This document shows positions 17,507 through 25,525 of a stretch of 64,000 nt of DNA, piece by piece. The position numbers and the translations under genes are program-made. Source of the stretch: Oscillospiraceae bacterium (GTDB taxonomy: Bacteria > Bacillota > Clostridia > Oscillospirales > Oscillospiraceae); NCBI GenBank assembly GCA_022846095.1, contig AP025583.1, forward strand, positions 1,178,001 through 1,242,000, read 5' to 3'. Below the pieces are notes generated by a model. That model was not told the DNA's origin, did not search any database, and saw nothing but the letters and a program-made list of their open reading frames with translations. How positions within the stretch are numbered: position 1 is the stretch's first letter; each line of letters opens with the position of its first letter.

Positions 17507-17944
17507 ATGTATACCATTGATCCGTTTTCCTTCCAGTGCGGCGCCATCGACTGTTTCTGCGAGATGGTGCGCGCCGGGGTCAAAAGCCTGGCCCTCAGCC
17601 ACCCGGCCGACAGCAGGGCCGAGCGCGACGCCCTGATCCCCTTCGCCCACGATGCCTGCCAAAAATACGGCGTGAAGCTCTACCCGGAGGACGAGCCCTT
17701 CCTCACGGACCTGTTCCCCGTCTCCCTGAACCGGGGCAAGTTCAACATCCTCTTCTACCGGGCCGACCACGTCATCGAGGAGTACATACGCCTGAAGGAG
17801 CGCAAGGCAGCGCTGCTGCGCGCGGGAGCCTATTTCGGAGGCAACCGCACCCAGCTGGCCACCTCCTACGGGCGGCTTTTGTCCTACACCGACGACGCCG
17901 TGCGCCGCCTGCTGGCGGAGAACGGCGAGAAGGAGCAGATTTAG
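17507..17944 (+). CDS. Hypothetical protein
   Basis: A 145-residue cytoplasmic protein with a good ribosome site (AGGAGG, then ATG). I do not recognise a family. The first half has strand/helix alternation (VKSLALSHPAD, KYGVKLYPEDEPFLTDLFP, KFNILFYR), and the second half is helical and basic. It stands alone between the glpK terminator and the cold-shock promoter. High GC and codon use like its neighbours suggest an ordinary resident gene. Confidence 0.7.
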   Translation: MYTIDPFSFQCGAIDCFCEMVRAGVKSLALSHPADSRAERDALIPFAHDACQKYGVKLYPEDEPFLTDLFPVSLNRGKFNILFYRADHVIEEYIRLKERKAALLRAGAYFGGNRTQLATSYGRLLSYTDDAVRRLLAENGEKEQI

Positions 17945-17968
17945 GCGCAATTGTTCCGGCGATTTTGC

Positions 17969-17997
17969 TTGACAGGCGCGCCGCGGTGTGGTACAGT
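17969..17997 (+). promoter_or_regulatory. Promoter of the cold-shock gene
   Basis: TTGACA at 17969-17974, a 17-base spacer and TACAGT at 17992-17997. It lies 135 bases before the coding start, leaving a long leader. Confidence 0.7.
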
Positions 17998-18025
17998 AAG
18001 CAAGTAGTCTGAATGTACGACCTGA

Positions 18026-18086
18026 ACTCACATTTTTGTAGTCATCGTCTGTTCGTTGGATGGTGTACAAAAATGTGGGTTTTTTG
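18026..18086 (+). promoter_or_regulatory. Leader attenuator upstream of the cold-shock gene
   Basis: ACTCACATTTTTGTA (18026-18040) pairs with TACAAAAATGTGGGT (18066-18080) across a 25-base loop, and the stem runs into TTTTTTG. This is a terminator placed before the gene it would silence, in a cold-shock leader where RNA structure is often temperature-responsive. Confidence 0.6.
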
Positions 18087-18131
18087 TTTGCGACCGTTCG
18101 GCTCCAATCTTTCTTTCAGGAGGTACTGATT

Positions 18132-18344
18132 ATGAATAACGGTACTGTCAAGTGGTTCAACGAGACCAAGGGCTTCGGCTTCATCTCCAACGACGAGGGC
18201 GGCGACGACGTGTTCGTGCACTTCTCCGCCATCATGACCGACGGCTTCAAGACCCTGGCCGAGGGCCAGAAGGTGTCCTACGACACCGAGCCCGATCCCA
18301 AGAACAGCAGCAAGCTGCGCGCGGTCAACGTCCGTCCTCTGTAA
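18132..18344 (+). CDS. Cold-shock domain protein
   Basis: A 70-residue single-OB-fold protein that binds single-stranded RNA and DNA. The RNP1 motif KGFGFI and RNP2 motif VFVHF are intact, and the opening [18 protein letters not shown] is canonical. The start is the ATG after AGGAGGTACTGATT. The leader carries a terminator-like hairpin and the gene ends at a strong terminator, so it is monocistronic. It is CspA/CspB-like; the exact paralogue cannot be named. Confidence 0.95.
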   Translation: MNNGTVKWFNETKGFGFISNDEGGDDVFVHFSAIMTDGFKTLAEGQKVSYDTEPDPKNSSKLRAVNVRPL

Positions 18345-18360
18345 ACCACAAGACCTGGAC

Positions 18361-18396
18361 AAGGGCGCGCCTCCCGAGGGAGGCGCGCCCTTTTTT
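18361..18396 (+). terminator. Terminator of the cold-shock gene
   Basis: AAGGGCGCGCCTCCC pairs with GGGAGGCGCGCCCTT and continues into TTTT. Confidence 0.85.
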
Positions 18397-18477
18397 GTCA
18401 CATCCCGGCCCCCGGGCATATACTGTGCTGTGGGGGCCGGTGAGGTCCCCGCAATACAGAATTGGGGGATCATATTT

Positions 18478-18774
18478 ATGTGCTGCAATTGTAATCACTC
18501 CTGTTGGGATTCCTGTGGCTGCGGCTGTGGCTGCGGCTGCGGCGTCAGCGCCAGCACCGGTTCCGGCTGCGGCTGTGGCTGCGGCGGCAGCGCCGGCACC
18601 GGCGTCGGCTCCGGCTCCTGCGGCTGCAACGGCGGCTCCGCCACCCTGCCCCTCTATCCCGACCAGGGGAGTTCCGGCTACTACCCCGTGTATATCTCCG
18701 TGCCCACCTTCCTGCGCCGCCCCGTGGCGGCCAGCGAGGTCGTGTCCGATATGAACTGGGGCTGCCTGAACTAA
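18478..18774 (+). CDS. Cys/Gly-rich small protein
   Basis: A 98-residue protein with about 15 cysteines, most in its first 60 residues. It opens MCCNCNHSCWDSC, then runs of alternating Cys-Gly (CGCGCGCGCG, later CGCGCGG and CGCNGG) separated by Ser/Thr/Gly linkers. The last 35 residues are different (YYPVYISVPTFLRRPVAAS), a compact hydrophobic tail ending WGCLN. No signal peptide is visible. Alternating Cys-Gly could bind metal or form a cross-linked coat; no family is recognised. A GGGGG site lies 11 bases upstream of the ATG. The antisense frame is low-complexity and is rejected. Confidence 0.65.
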   Translation: MCCNCNHSCWDSCGCGCGCGCGVSASTGSGCGCGCGGSAGTGVGSGSCGCNGGSATLPLYPDQGSSGYYPVYISVPTFLRRPVAASEVVSDMNWGCLN

Positions 18775-18821
18775 GCAGGCACAAATGCCGCCCGCATGGG
18801 CGGCATACTTAGCTCCCCCAT

Positions 18822-18857
18822 CCGCGCCGCCCCCACCCCCGGGGCGGCGCGGCCTTT
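18822..18857 (+). terminator. Terminator after the Cys/Gly-rich gene
   Basis: CCGCGCCGCCCC pairs with GGGGCGGCGCGG and is followed by CCTTTTA. A smaller hairpin (ATGCCGCCC / GGGCGGCAT) lies just upstream at about 18785-18806. Confidence 0.7.
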
Positions 18858-18875
18858 TACATGGGCGCTTGCGCG

Positions 18876-19547
18876 CTACCACAGAAAGGGGAGCATCCGA
18901 TATTTTACCTTATCCCGGTACGCCCGGTAGCCGGGCAGGCCCGCCTCCAACACCGCCTCCTCGTTTTTAATGCGCTTGACCAGCACCGCCGGGAAGCACA
19001 GAAACGGGACGATTGCCGCCCCGGAGCCCAGGACGAGGGGCATGGAGAAAAAGAGGAGCGTCACCGCCAGGTACATGGGGTGGCGTACAAGGCCGTACAG
19101 CCCTGTGTCGATCACGGTTTGATTCTCCTGGATCTCCACCGCGCGCGAGAGGTACGCGTTTTCACGCATGACCTCCAGGTACAGCCCGTACGCCAGGAGG
19201 AAGACGACGGCCCCGGCCGCCACGGCGGGGCCGGGGAGCTGCGCCCATGCGAAACGGAAGTCCAGCCCGGCCAGGAGAAAGCCGGCGGTGAAAATCAGGG
19301 CGGAGAGCAGGACGACCAGCTTCTGCTCCGGCTCGCGCTCCGTGCTGTTCAGCCGCTTTTTCAGCAGCGCGGGCGCCTTGACAAACAGCACGATGCCCAC
19401 GACCGGCATGGGGATCAAGAGCAGGGCGAGCAGCAGCCACGCGCCCGGAAAGCGCCACGTGCCAGCGGGCGCGAAGAGCAGCAGCCCCATCAGCGCGGCG
19501 CCCGACAGGATTTTTATCAGTCCCCGCAGGAGCAGTTTGATTCCCAT
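18876..19547 (-). CDS. Isoprenylcysteine carboxyl methyltransferase-like membrane protein
   Basis: A 223-residue integral membrane protein, started at the ATG after GGAGGTACGGTC. It has four or five membrane segments. The C-terminal half carries the ICMT/PEMT signature GLYGLVRHPMYL followed by NEEAVLEAGLPGYRAYRDKVKYR, the S-adenosylmethionine-binding part of the fold. Bacterial members methylate lipids or small molecules and their substrates are rarely known. It is divergent from a TetR regulator whose promoter lies in the shared gap, so regulation by that protein is likely. Confidence 0.82.
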   Translation of the reverse strand: MGIKLLLRGLIKILSGAALMGLLLFAPAGTWRFPGAWLLLALLLIPMPVVGIVLFVKAPALLKKRLNSTEREPEQKLVVLLSALIFTAGFLLAGLDFRFAWAQLPGPAVAAGAVVFLLAYGLYLEVMRENAYLSRAVEIQENQTVIDTGLYGLVRHPMYLAVTLLFFSMPLVLGSGAAIVPFLCFPAVLVKRIKNEEAVLEAGLPGYRAYRDKVKYRMLPFLW

Positions 19548-19674
19548 GACCGTACCTCCCGGTTGTTTGGTTCTTTGCCCGGCGGCAACCATCTAAGCCT
19601 ATACTATCATACCTCCGTCCCCGACGCAATGGACGCGGCAAAACTGCTTTTGGAGCGGGTGTGTACCCGCCGGG

Positions 19675-19703
19675 TTGCACTTTTTTCGACATAGTGGTAT
19701 AAT
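19675..19703 (+). promoter_or_regulatory. Promoter of the TetR gene
   Basis: TTGCAC at 19675-19680, a 17-base spacer and TATAAT at 19698-19703. Confidence 0.65.
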
Positions 19704-19746
19704 TTTGCCCAGCAAATGTGGAGTTGCTGGGGAGGTGCGGCCCGAA

Positions 19747-20310
19747 ATGCCCGACTCGAACATCACAAAAAAAGCCCTTGCGGGCGCCATGAAGGAGCTG
19801 ATGGCGCAGGAGCCCTTCGCGAAAATCAGCGTGGGGGACGTGTGCCAGGCCTGCGGCATGAGCCGGAAGAGCTTTTATTACCATTTCCGGGACAAGTACG
19901 ACCTGGTGAACTGGATCTTCTATACCGAGTTCATCGAGTCGGTTCAGCAGAAGGAGTTCCGGGACAGCTGGGAGTTTCTCTCCAATATGTGCCGCTACTT
20001 TTACCGGGAGCGGGACTTCTACCGCAGCGCCCTGCAGATTGAGGGGCAGAACTCCTTCCGCGACTACTTCTGCGAGGTCATCGGCCCCTGCCTGGACACC
20101 TTTACCCGGGATCTGTTCTCCGACCGGGAGAATCACCAGTTCTACGTCACCTTTTTCAGCGACGCGTTCCTGGCATCCATCCTGCGCTGGCTTTTGGCCC
20201 CCGCGCCCATGGAACCGGAGCGCTACCTCTCCCAGCTGAGGCGCTTCGCGGTGCGCGCGGCCCGCCTGGTGCTGGAGGATCTGAACGGGGAGGCCCCCGC
20301 GCCCGGATAG
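19747..20310 (+). CDS. TetR-family regulator
   Basis: A 187-residue regulator. The N-terminal helix-turn-helix reads TKKALAGAMKELMAQEPF, then ISVGDVCQACGMSRKSFYYHFRDKYDLVNWIF, the DhaS-like TetR type. The C-terminal ligand domain is helical with no obvious specificity. I choose the ATG at 19747, ten bases after GGAGGTG, over an upstream in-frame start. It probably controls the divergent methyltransferase-like gene. Confidence 0.85.
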   Translation: MPDSNITKKALAGAMKELMAQEPFAKISVGDVCQACGMSRKSFYYHFRDKYDLVNWIFYTEFIESVQQKEFRDSWEFLSNMCRYFYRERDFYRSALQIEGQNSFRDYFCEVIGPCLDTFTRDLFSDRENHQFYVTFFSDAFLASILRWLLAPAPMEPERYLSQLRRFAVRAARLVLEDLNGEAPAPG

Positions 20311-20333
20311 AATAAAGCTGGATAAACGCAGTG

Positions 20334-20796
20334 AGTGCGCAGGATGAAGCGTTGTTGTTGCAGCTTGGATGGATAAGGCTCCCGATATTGGACGGGCGAT
20401 TCATGAATCGCCCCTGCGGGGCTTGCAGTACGTGCGGCTTTTCAGGCAGTACTTGAATTGCAACTACTTTTGGTTTGGGCAGGTGATGTGCCGCAGGGTC
20501 CAGGTGTCCGGGGGACACCTGGATGATTTCGGGCAAAGCCACCTTAAACAAGGCAGCCCTATTCGCCTCAAGTGCCAGGCCGAACCGAGCCCTAGGCGCT
20601 GTCAAGTCTTGCCAGCCACTTGAACCGCACCGCCGCTGGACCCCGGGTCCAGGGCCGAAGCCCCTGGTTGTTTCTTCCCAGGGTTCTTTGCAAGCAAAGA
20701 ATCCCGCCACCGGAGGCCGGGCCTCCCCAAAAGAAAGCGGATTGCCGCGTCGGCCCCGCGGGGCCTCCTCACAATGACAGGGTGCGCCTTTTCCCC
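20334..20796. repeat. Hairpin-rich interspersed repeat, copy B
   Basis: This is the second long copy of the element at 2416-2860. Shared segments include AAGGCTCCCGATATTGGAC, GGGCGATTCATGAATCGCCC, a CGGCTTTTCAGGCA stretch, AGGCCGAACCGAGC, GAACCGCACCGCCGC, CCCTGGTTGTTTCTTCCC, TTCTTTGCAAGCAAAGAATC and GGAGGCCGGGCCTCC. The GTGTCCGGGGGACAC hairpin is placed earlier than in copy A, beside a GCCGCAGGG block, so the order of modules differs. No conserved reading frame is present. Confidence 0.8.
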
Positions 20797-20822
20797 CCTA
20801 GTCGCATCTTTCGCTTGTTGTA

Positions 20823-20855
20823 AAATAATGCGTCCCGAATCGGGACGCATTATTT
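20823..20855. terminator. AT-flanked perfect hairpin
   Basis: AAATAATGCGTCCCGA and TCGGGACGCATTATTT surround a single central base. It is terminator-like in both directions and separates repeat B from the glycine operon. Confidence 0.65.
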
Positions 20856-20935
20856 ATCCTTCTATAAAGAACGCCGCTTTTATATGCCTGGTTTTTAGGA
20901 TAAACTCCAGGGTTTATCTTTGTCAAATCTCACAA

Positions 20936-20964
20936 TTGTATTCCCCGCGGGTTCCCGTTATAAT
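20936..20964 (+). promoter_or_regulatory. Promoter of the glycine cleavage operon
   Basis: TTGTAT at 20936-20941, a 17-base spacer and TATAAT at 20959-20964, just upstream of the riboswitch. Confidence 0.7.
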
Positions 20965-21011
20965 GAGGAAAATTAAATAGGGAATTCGTAGCTGAATTCC
21001 CAGTTGAATGA

Positions 21012-21194
21012 GGATCCCGGGAGAGACCGCGCCGGGCGCGGCACCGAAGGGGCTGCAAGAACTCTCAGGTTAAAGGACCGGGATCTGACAACACTCTGGA
21101 AAGTCATTGAGTTGACACCGAAGAGGTAGCTCTCCTCCGGGGGTAATCTTTCAGGTAACAAGACAGGGGCACACCGACAAGCGCGGTGTGCCCC
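21012..21194 (+). ncRNA. Tandem glycine riboswitch with expression-platform hairpin
   Basis: Aptamer 1 is closed by GATCCCGG (21013) pairing CCGGGATC (21078) and contains the conserved GCACCGAAGGGGC and CTCAGGTTAAAGGAC. Aptamer 2 (about 21090-21170) repeats the pattern with GACACCGAAGAGG and TTCAGGTAACAAGACAGG. It is followed by a hairpin, GGGGCACACCG pairing CGGTGTGCCCC (21166-21194). Two aptamers before gcvT are the classical glycine-activated arrangement, which turns on glycine breakdown when glycine is plentiful. Confidence 0.93.
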
Positions 21195-21270
21195 TGCGTG
21201 CATTTCAGGGCCCGTTAATCTCCCTGTAAACCCGGCGGCGGCTGCCGCCCTCCAGAAAGGATGAAGGAAG

Positions 21271-22356
21271 ATGGAAGCAAAAACCCCGCTCTACCAGGCC
21301 CACGTGGATCTCCGGGGCAAGATGGTCCCCTTTGCCGGCTACCTGCTGCCGGTGGAGTACCCCACCGGCATGATGACCGAGCACATGGCGGTGCGCACCG
21401 CCTGCGGACTGTTCGACGTATCCCACATGGGGGAGATCGCCCTCACCGGCCCCGGCGCCCTGGCCTCGCTCAACCACCTGATGGCCAACGACTTCACCAG
21501 CCTGGCCGTGGGGCGGGTGCGCTACACCCCCATGTGCAGCGAAATCGGCGGCGTAATCGACGACATGATCGTCTACCGCACGGGGGAGGAGGGCTACCTC
21601 GTGGTGGTCAACGCCTCCAACGCCGCGAAGGACGACGCCCATATGCGCGCCAACCTGCTGCCCGGCACCAAAATGGAGAATTTGTCCGATTCCGTGGGGC
21701 AGCTGGCCCTGCAGGGCCCCAAGTCCACCCAAATCCTCGCCAAGCTGGTCCCGGAGGAGCAGATCCCCGCCAAATACTACTCCTTCCGGGCGGACGCGGC
21801 AATCGGCGGTATGCCCTGCCTCATCTCCCAGACCGGCTATACCGGCGAGCTGGGCTACGAGATCTACTGCGGCGCCCAGGATACCCCCCGGATCTGGTCG
21901 CTGCTGCTGGACGCGGGAAGGGAGGAGGGCCTGATCCCCTGCGGCCTGGGGGCCCGGGACACCCTGCGGCTGGAGGCCTCCATGCCCCTCTACGGCCACG
22001 AGATGGACGAGACAATCTCCCCGCTGGAGACCGGACTGGACTTCGGCGTGAAGATGAAGAAGCCGGAGTTCATCGGCAAGGCGGCCCTGGAGGCCCAGGG
22101 CAGGCCGCCCCGCACCCGCGTCGGACTGAAGGCCGTGGGCCGGGGCATCCTCCGGGAGCACCAGGCGGTGTTCCGCAACGGGGAGCAGGTCGGCGTGACC
22201 ACCTCCGGCACCTACTGCGCCTATCTGGGCGGATCCTACGCCATGGCCCTGGTCCAAAACGGCGCCCTGTCCGAGGGGGACGGCGTGGAGGTGGAGGTCC
22301 GCTCCCGCCGCGTGGCCGCCGAGGTGGTCCGCCTGCCCTTTTACCAGCGTTCCTGA
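21271..22356 (+). CDS. gcvT: Glycine cleavage system T protein (aminomethyltransferase)
   Basis: A 361-residue tetrahydrofolate-dependent enzyme that takes the aminomethyl group from GcvH, releasing ammonia and methylene-THF. The opening KTPLYQAHVDLRGKMVPFAGY, then FDVSHMGEI, MVYRTGEEGYLVVVNASN-like text (IVYRTGEEGYLVVVNASN), QTGYTGELGYEIYC and LRLEASMPLYGHEMDE are standard GcvT segments. It is the first gene after the glycine riboswitch, with gcvH 42 bases downstream. Confidence 0.95.
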   Translation: MEAKTPLYQAHVDLRGKMVPFAGYLLPVEYPTGMMTEHMAVRTACGLFDVSHMGEIALTGPGALASLNHLMANDFTSLAVGRVRYTPMCSEIGGVIDDMIVYRTGEEGYLVVVNASNAAKDDAHMRANLLPGTKMENLSDSVGQLALQGPKSTQILAKLVPEEQIPAKYYSFRADAAIGGMPCLISQTGYTGELGYEIYCGAQDTPRIWSLLLDAGREEGLIPCGLGARDTLRLEASMPLYGHEMDETISPLETGLDFGVKMKKPEFIGKAALEAQGRPPRTRVGLKAVGRGILREHQAVFRNGEQVGVTTSGTYCAYLGGSYAMALVQNGALSEGDGVEVEVRSRRVAAEVVRLPFYQRS

Positions 22357-22398
22357 ACCGACTGTTCGTTTTACCATATTAATAAGGAGGCATTTGTT

Positions 22399-22776
22399 AT
22401 GAACACCCCCGACAGCCTGAAGTACTCCAAGTCCCACGAGTGGATCCGCGCCCTGGAGGAGGGCGTGGAGATCGGCATCACCGACTTCGCCCAGAACGCC
22501 CTGGGCAGCCTGGTTTTCGTCAACCTGCCCGAGGCGGGCGACAGTGTGGAGGTGGGGCAGGCCTTTGCCGACGTGGAGTCGGTGAAGGCCGTGTCCGACA
22601 TCTTCTGCCCGGTCTCCGGCGTGGTCAGCGAGGTGAACGAGGCGCTGCTGGACCACCCCGAGCTTATCAACGAGGACCCCTACGCCGCGTGGCTGATCCG
22701 CGTGTCCCCGGTCACCGGCGCCGAGGAGCTGCTGGACGCCGCGGGCTACGAGGCCGTCTGCGCCGAGGAGGCGTGA
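22399..22776 (+). CDS. gcvH: Glycine cleavage system H protein
   Basis: A 125-residue lipoyl carrier that shuttles the aminomethyl group between the P, T and L proteins. The lipoylated lysine is in VESVKAVSD within the usual ADVESVKAVSDIFCPVSG context. The opening KYSKSHEWIRALEEGVEIGITDFAQ and the segment ELINEDPYAAWLIRV are typical. An AAGGAGG site precedes the start. lplA in the same operon could attach the lipoate. Confidence 0.96.
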   Translation: MNTPDSLKYSKSHEWIRALEEGVEIGITDFAQNALGSLVFVNLPEAGDSVEVGQAFADVESVKAVSDIFCPVSGVVSEVNEALLDHPELINEDPYAAWLIRVSPVTGAEELLDAAGYEAVCAEEA

Positions 22777-22778
22777 GC

Positions 22779-24101
22779 ATGGGCGGCTTTCTCCCCAACA
22801 CCGACGCGGAGCGGCAGGAGATGCTGCGCGCGCTGGGCTGTAACGGCACGGAGGAGCTCTACGCCGCCGTGCCCGACGGCCTGCGGGTGTCCCGGCTGAA
22901 CCTGGCCCCCGGCAAAAGTGAGCTGGAGGTGCGCCGCACCGTTGAGGCGCTGGCGGAGCGGAACGTGCGCTTCTCCTCCATCTTCCGCGGCGCGGGCAGC
23001 TACTGGCACTACATCCCCTCCGTCGTCAAGACGGTGGCCTCCAAGGAGGAGTTCGTCACCGCCTACACGCCCTACCAGGCGGAGATCAGCCAGGGCATCC
23101 TCCAGTCCATCTTCGAGTACCAGACCATGATCTGTTCCCTGACCGGCATGGACGTGTCCAACGCCTCGGTCTACGACGGCGCCACCGCCGCGGCGGAGGC
23201 CGTGATCATGTGCCAGGAGCGCAGGCGCTCCAAGGCGGTGGTCTCAGGCGCGGTCAACCCCCAGGTGCTGGAGGTGATCGCCACCTACTGCGCCAGCCGG
23301 GGCATCCCCGTGGAGGTGGTGCCGCCCAGAGACGGCGCCACCGACGCGGAGGGGATCCGCGCCGCCCTGGACGGCCAGACCGCCTGCCTGTATTTCCAGC
23401 AGCCCAACTACTTCGGCGTGCTGGAGGACGGCCAGGCCCTCTGCGCCCTGGCCCACGAGGCGGGGGCCAAGGCGGTCATGGGGGTCAACCCCATCGCCCT
23501 GGGCCTGGTCAAGACGCCGGGGGAGTGCGGCGCCGACGTGGCCGTGGGGGAGGGCCAGCCCCTGGGCATCCCCATGTCCTTCGGCGGCCCCTACCTGGGC
23601 TTTATGGCCGCCACCCAGGCCATGATGCGCAGGCTCCCCGGCCGCATCGTGGGGCAGACCACGGACGACCGGGGCCGCCGCGTGTTCGTCCTGACGCTCC
23701 AGGCCAGGGAGCAGCACATCCGCCGGGAGAAGGCCTCCAGCAACATCTGCTCCAACGAGGCGCTGTGCGCCCTCACCGCCGCGTGCTACCTGTCCGCCAT
23801 GGGGCCCGCGGGCCTGGCCGACTGCGCCGGCCAGTGCATGAGCAAGGCCCACTACCTGCAAAGGGCGCTGTGCGCCCTGCCCGGCTTCTCGCTGGTCTAC
23901 GACCGCCCCTTCTTCCACGAGTTTTTTACCACCTGCCCCATCCCCGGCCAGGCGCTGGAGGAATTGTTGGCCCGATCCGGTATCCTGGGGGGCCTGCCCA
24001 TAGAGGGCGGCGTGCTGTGGTGCGCCACCGAACAGAACAGCCGGGACGAGATGGACCGTCTGGTCAAAGTGATTGAGGAGGCGAGCCGGTCATGGAACTG
24101 A
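22779..24101 (+). CDS. gcvPA: Glycine dehydrogenase (decarboxylating) subunit 1
   Basis: A 440-residue alpha subunit of the two-subunit P protein, which decarboxylates glycine with pyridoxal phosphate. The opening FLPNTDAERQEMLRALG, then GAGSYWHYIPSVV, TAYTPYQAEISQGILQSIFE, DGATAAAEA and KASSNICSNEALCALTAA are characteristic. The start is the ATG two bases after the gcvH stop. It overlaps gcvPB by ten bases. Confidence 0.95.
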   Translation: MGGFLPNTDAERQEMLRALGCNGTEELYAAVPDGLRVSRLNLAPGKSELEVRRTVEALAERNVRFSSIFRGAGSYWHYIPSVVKTVASKEEFVTAYTPYQAEISQGILQSIFEYQTMICSLTGMDVSNASVYDGATAAAEAVIMCQERRRSKAVVSGAVNPQVLEVIATYCASRGIPVEVVPPRDGATDAEGIRAALDGQTACLYFQQPNYFGVLEDGQALCALAHEAGAKAVMGVNPIALGLVKTPGECGADVAVGEGQPLGIPMSFGGPYLGFMAATQAMMRRLPGRIVGQTTDDRGRRVFVLTLQAREQHIRREKASSNICSNEALCALTAACYLSAMGPAGLADCAGQCMSKAHYLQRALCALPGFSLVYDRPFFHEFFTTCPIPGQALEELLARSGILGGLPIEGGVLWCATEQNSRDEMDRLVKVIEEASRSWN

Positions 24102-25525
24102 TTTTTGAACGCAGCAGGCCGGGCCACGGCTGCACCCTGCTTCCCGCCTGCGACGTGCCCGTGTGCACCCTGCCGGAGGACCAGGCCCGGGCGGAAGCGC
24201 CCTGCCTGCCCCAGGTGAGCGAGGTGGAGCTGGACCGCCACTACACCCAGCTGGCCAAGCAGGTCCACGGGGTCAACGACGGCTTTTACCCCCTGGGCTC
24301 CTGCACCATGAAGTACAACCCCCGGGTCAACGAGGAGCTGGCCGCCCTGCCCGGCTTCACCGCCGTCCACCCCCTCCAGCCTGTTTCCACCGTCCAGGGC
24401 TGCCTGGAGGTGCTCCTGCGGGCGGAGGAGGCGCTGGCCGAGATCACCGGCATGGACCGGGTGACCCTCCAGCCCGCCGCCGGGGCCCACGGGGAGTTCA
24501 CCGGCCTGCTGCTGATCCGGGGCTGGCACCTGTCCCGGGGGGATGCCGCGCGCACGAAGATCATCGTCCCCGACTCCGCCCACGGCACCAACCCGGCCAG
24601 CGCCGCCATGGTGGGCTACCAGGTGGTCAGCGTCCCGTCCAACGGCGACGGCTGCGTGGATCTGGACGCCCTGCGCGCCGCGGTGGGCCCGGACACCGCC
24701 GGGCTGATGCTCACCAACCCCAACACCGTGGGGCTGTTCGACAAAAATATCCTGGAGATTACCGAGATCGTCCACGGCGCGGGGGGCCTGTGCTACTACG
24801 ACGGCGCGAACCTCAACGCCATTATGGGCCAGATCCGCCCCGGCGACATGGGCTTCGACTGCGTCCACGTCAACCTGCACAAGACCTTCTCCACCCCCCA
24901 CGGCGGCGGCGGGCCGGGCAGCGGCCCGGTGGGCTGCAAGGACTTTTTGGCCCCCTTCCTGCCCGGGCCGGTGGTGGAGCGCGGGGAGGACGGCCTCACC
25001 CTGGCCGCGCCCGCCAAGTCCGTGGGCCGCGTGCGCTCCTTCTGCGGCAACTTCCTGGTGGTGGTCCGGGCCCTGAGCTATATCCTCATGCTGGGCCGGG
25101 AGGGCATCCCCCAGGCCTCCGCCGACGCGGTGCTCAACGCCAACTACCTGATGCACAGGCTCTCGGAGGGCTACGAGATGGCCTACCCCGGGCCCTGTAT
25201 GCACGAGTTCGTCATGGCCCTGGAGGGGCTGAAAAGGGAGGCGGGCGTCACCGCCCTGGACGTGGCCAAGCGCCTGCTGGACTTCGGGATGCATCCGCCC
25301 ACGATGTACTTCCCCCTCATCGTCCACGAGGCGCTGATGGTGGAGCCCACGGAGACCGAGTCCAAGCAGACCCTGGACCGGGCGGCGGAGGTTTTCCTCC
25401 AGGTGCTCGCCGAGGCCAGGGCCAACCCCGACACGCTGCGCCAGGCCCCCCACGATACCCCGGTGGGCCGCCCCGACGAGGTGAAGGCGGCCCGGGAGCC
25501 CGTGCTGCGCTACCGCGCGCCATGA
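24092..25525 (+). CDS. gcvPB: Glycine dehydrogenase (decarboxylating) subunit 2
   Basis: A 477-residue beta subunit of the P protein carrying the cofactor. The Schiff-base lysine is in HVNLHKTFSTPHGGGGPGSG. YPLGSCTMKYNPRVNE, LQPAAGAHGEFTGLL, DSAHGTNPASAAMVGY and MHPPTMYFPLIVHEALMVEPTE are typical. It is tightly coupled: ten bases of overlap with gcvPA and an ATGA overlap with lplA. Confidence 0.96.
   Translation: MELIFERSRPGHGCTLLPACDVPVCTLPEDQARAEAPCLPQVSEVELDRHYTQLAKQVHGVNDGFYPLGSCTMKYNPRVNEELAALPGFTAVHPLQPVSTVQGCLEVLLRAEEALAEITGMDRVTLQPAAGAHGEFTGLLLIRGWHLSRGDAARTKIIVPDSAHGTNPASAAMVGYQVVSVPSNGDGCVDLDALRAAVGPDTAGLMLTNPNTVGLFDKNILEITEIVHGAGGLCYYDGANLNAIMGQIRPGDMGFDCVHVNLHKTFSTPHGGGGPGSGPVGCKDFLAPFLPGPVVERGEDGLTLAAPAKSVGRVRSFCGNFLVVVRALSYILMLGREGIPQASADAVLNANYLMHRLSEGYEMAYPGPCMHEFVMALEGLKREAGVTALDVAKRLLDFGMHPPTMYFPLIVHEALMVEPTETESKQTLDRAAEVFLQVLAEARANPDTLRQAPHDTPVGRPDEVKAAREPVLRYRAP

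Noticed and set aside
18325-18882. 185-residue Ala/Gly-rich frame opposite the Cys/Gly-rich gene
   Set aside because: It is the exact complement of simple Cys-Gly codon repeats; composition is trivial, and it lacks a ribosome site.
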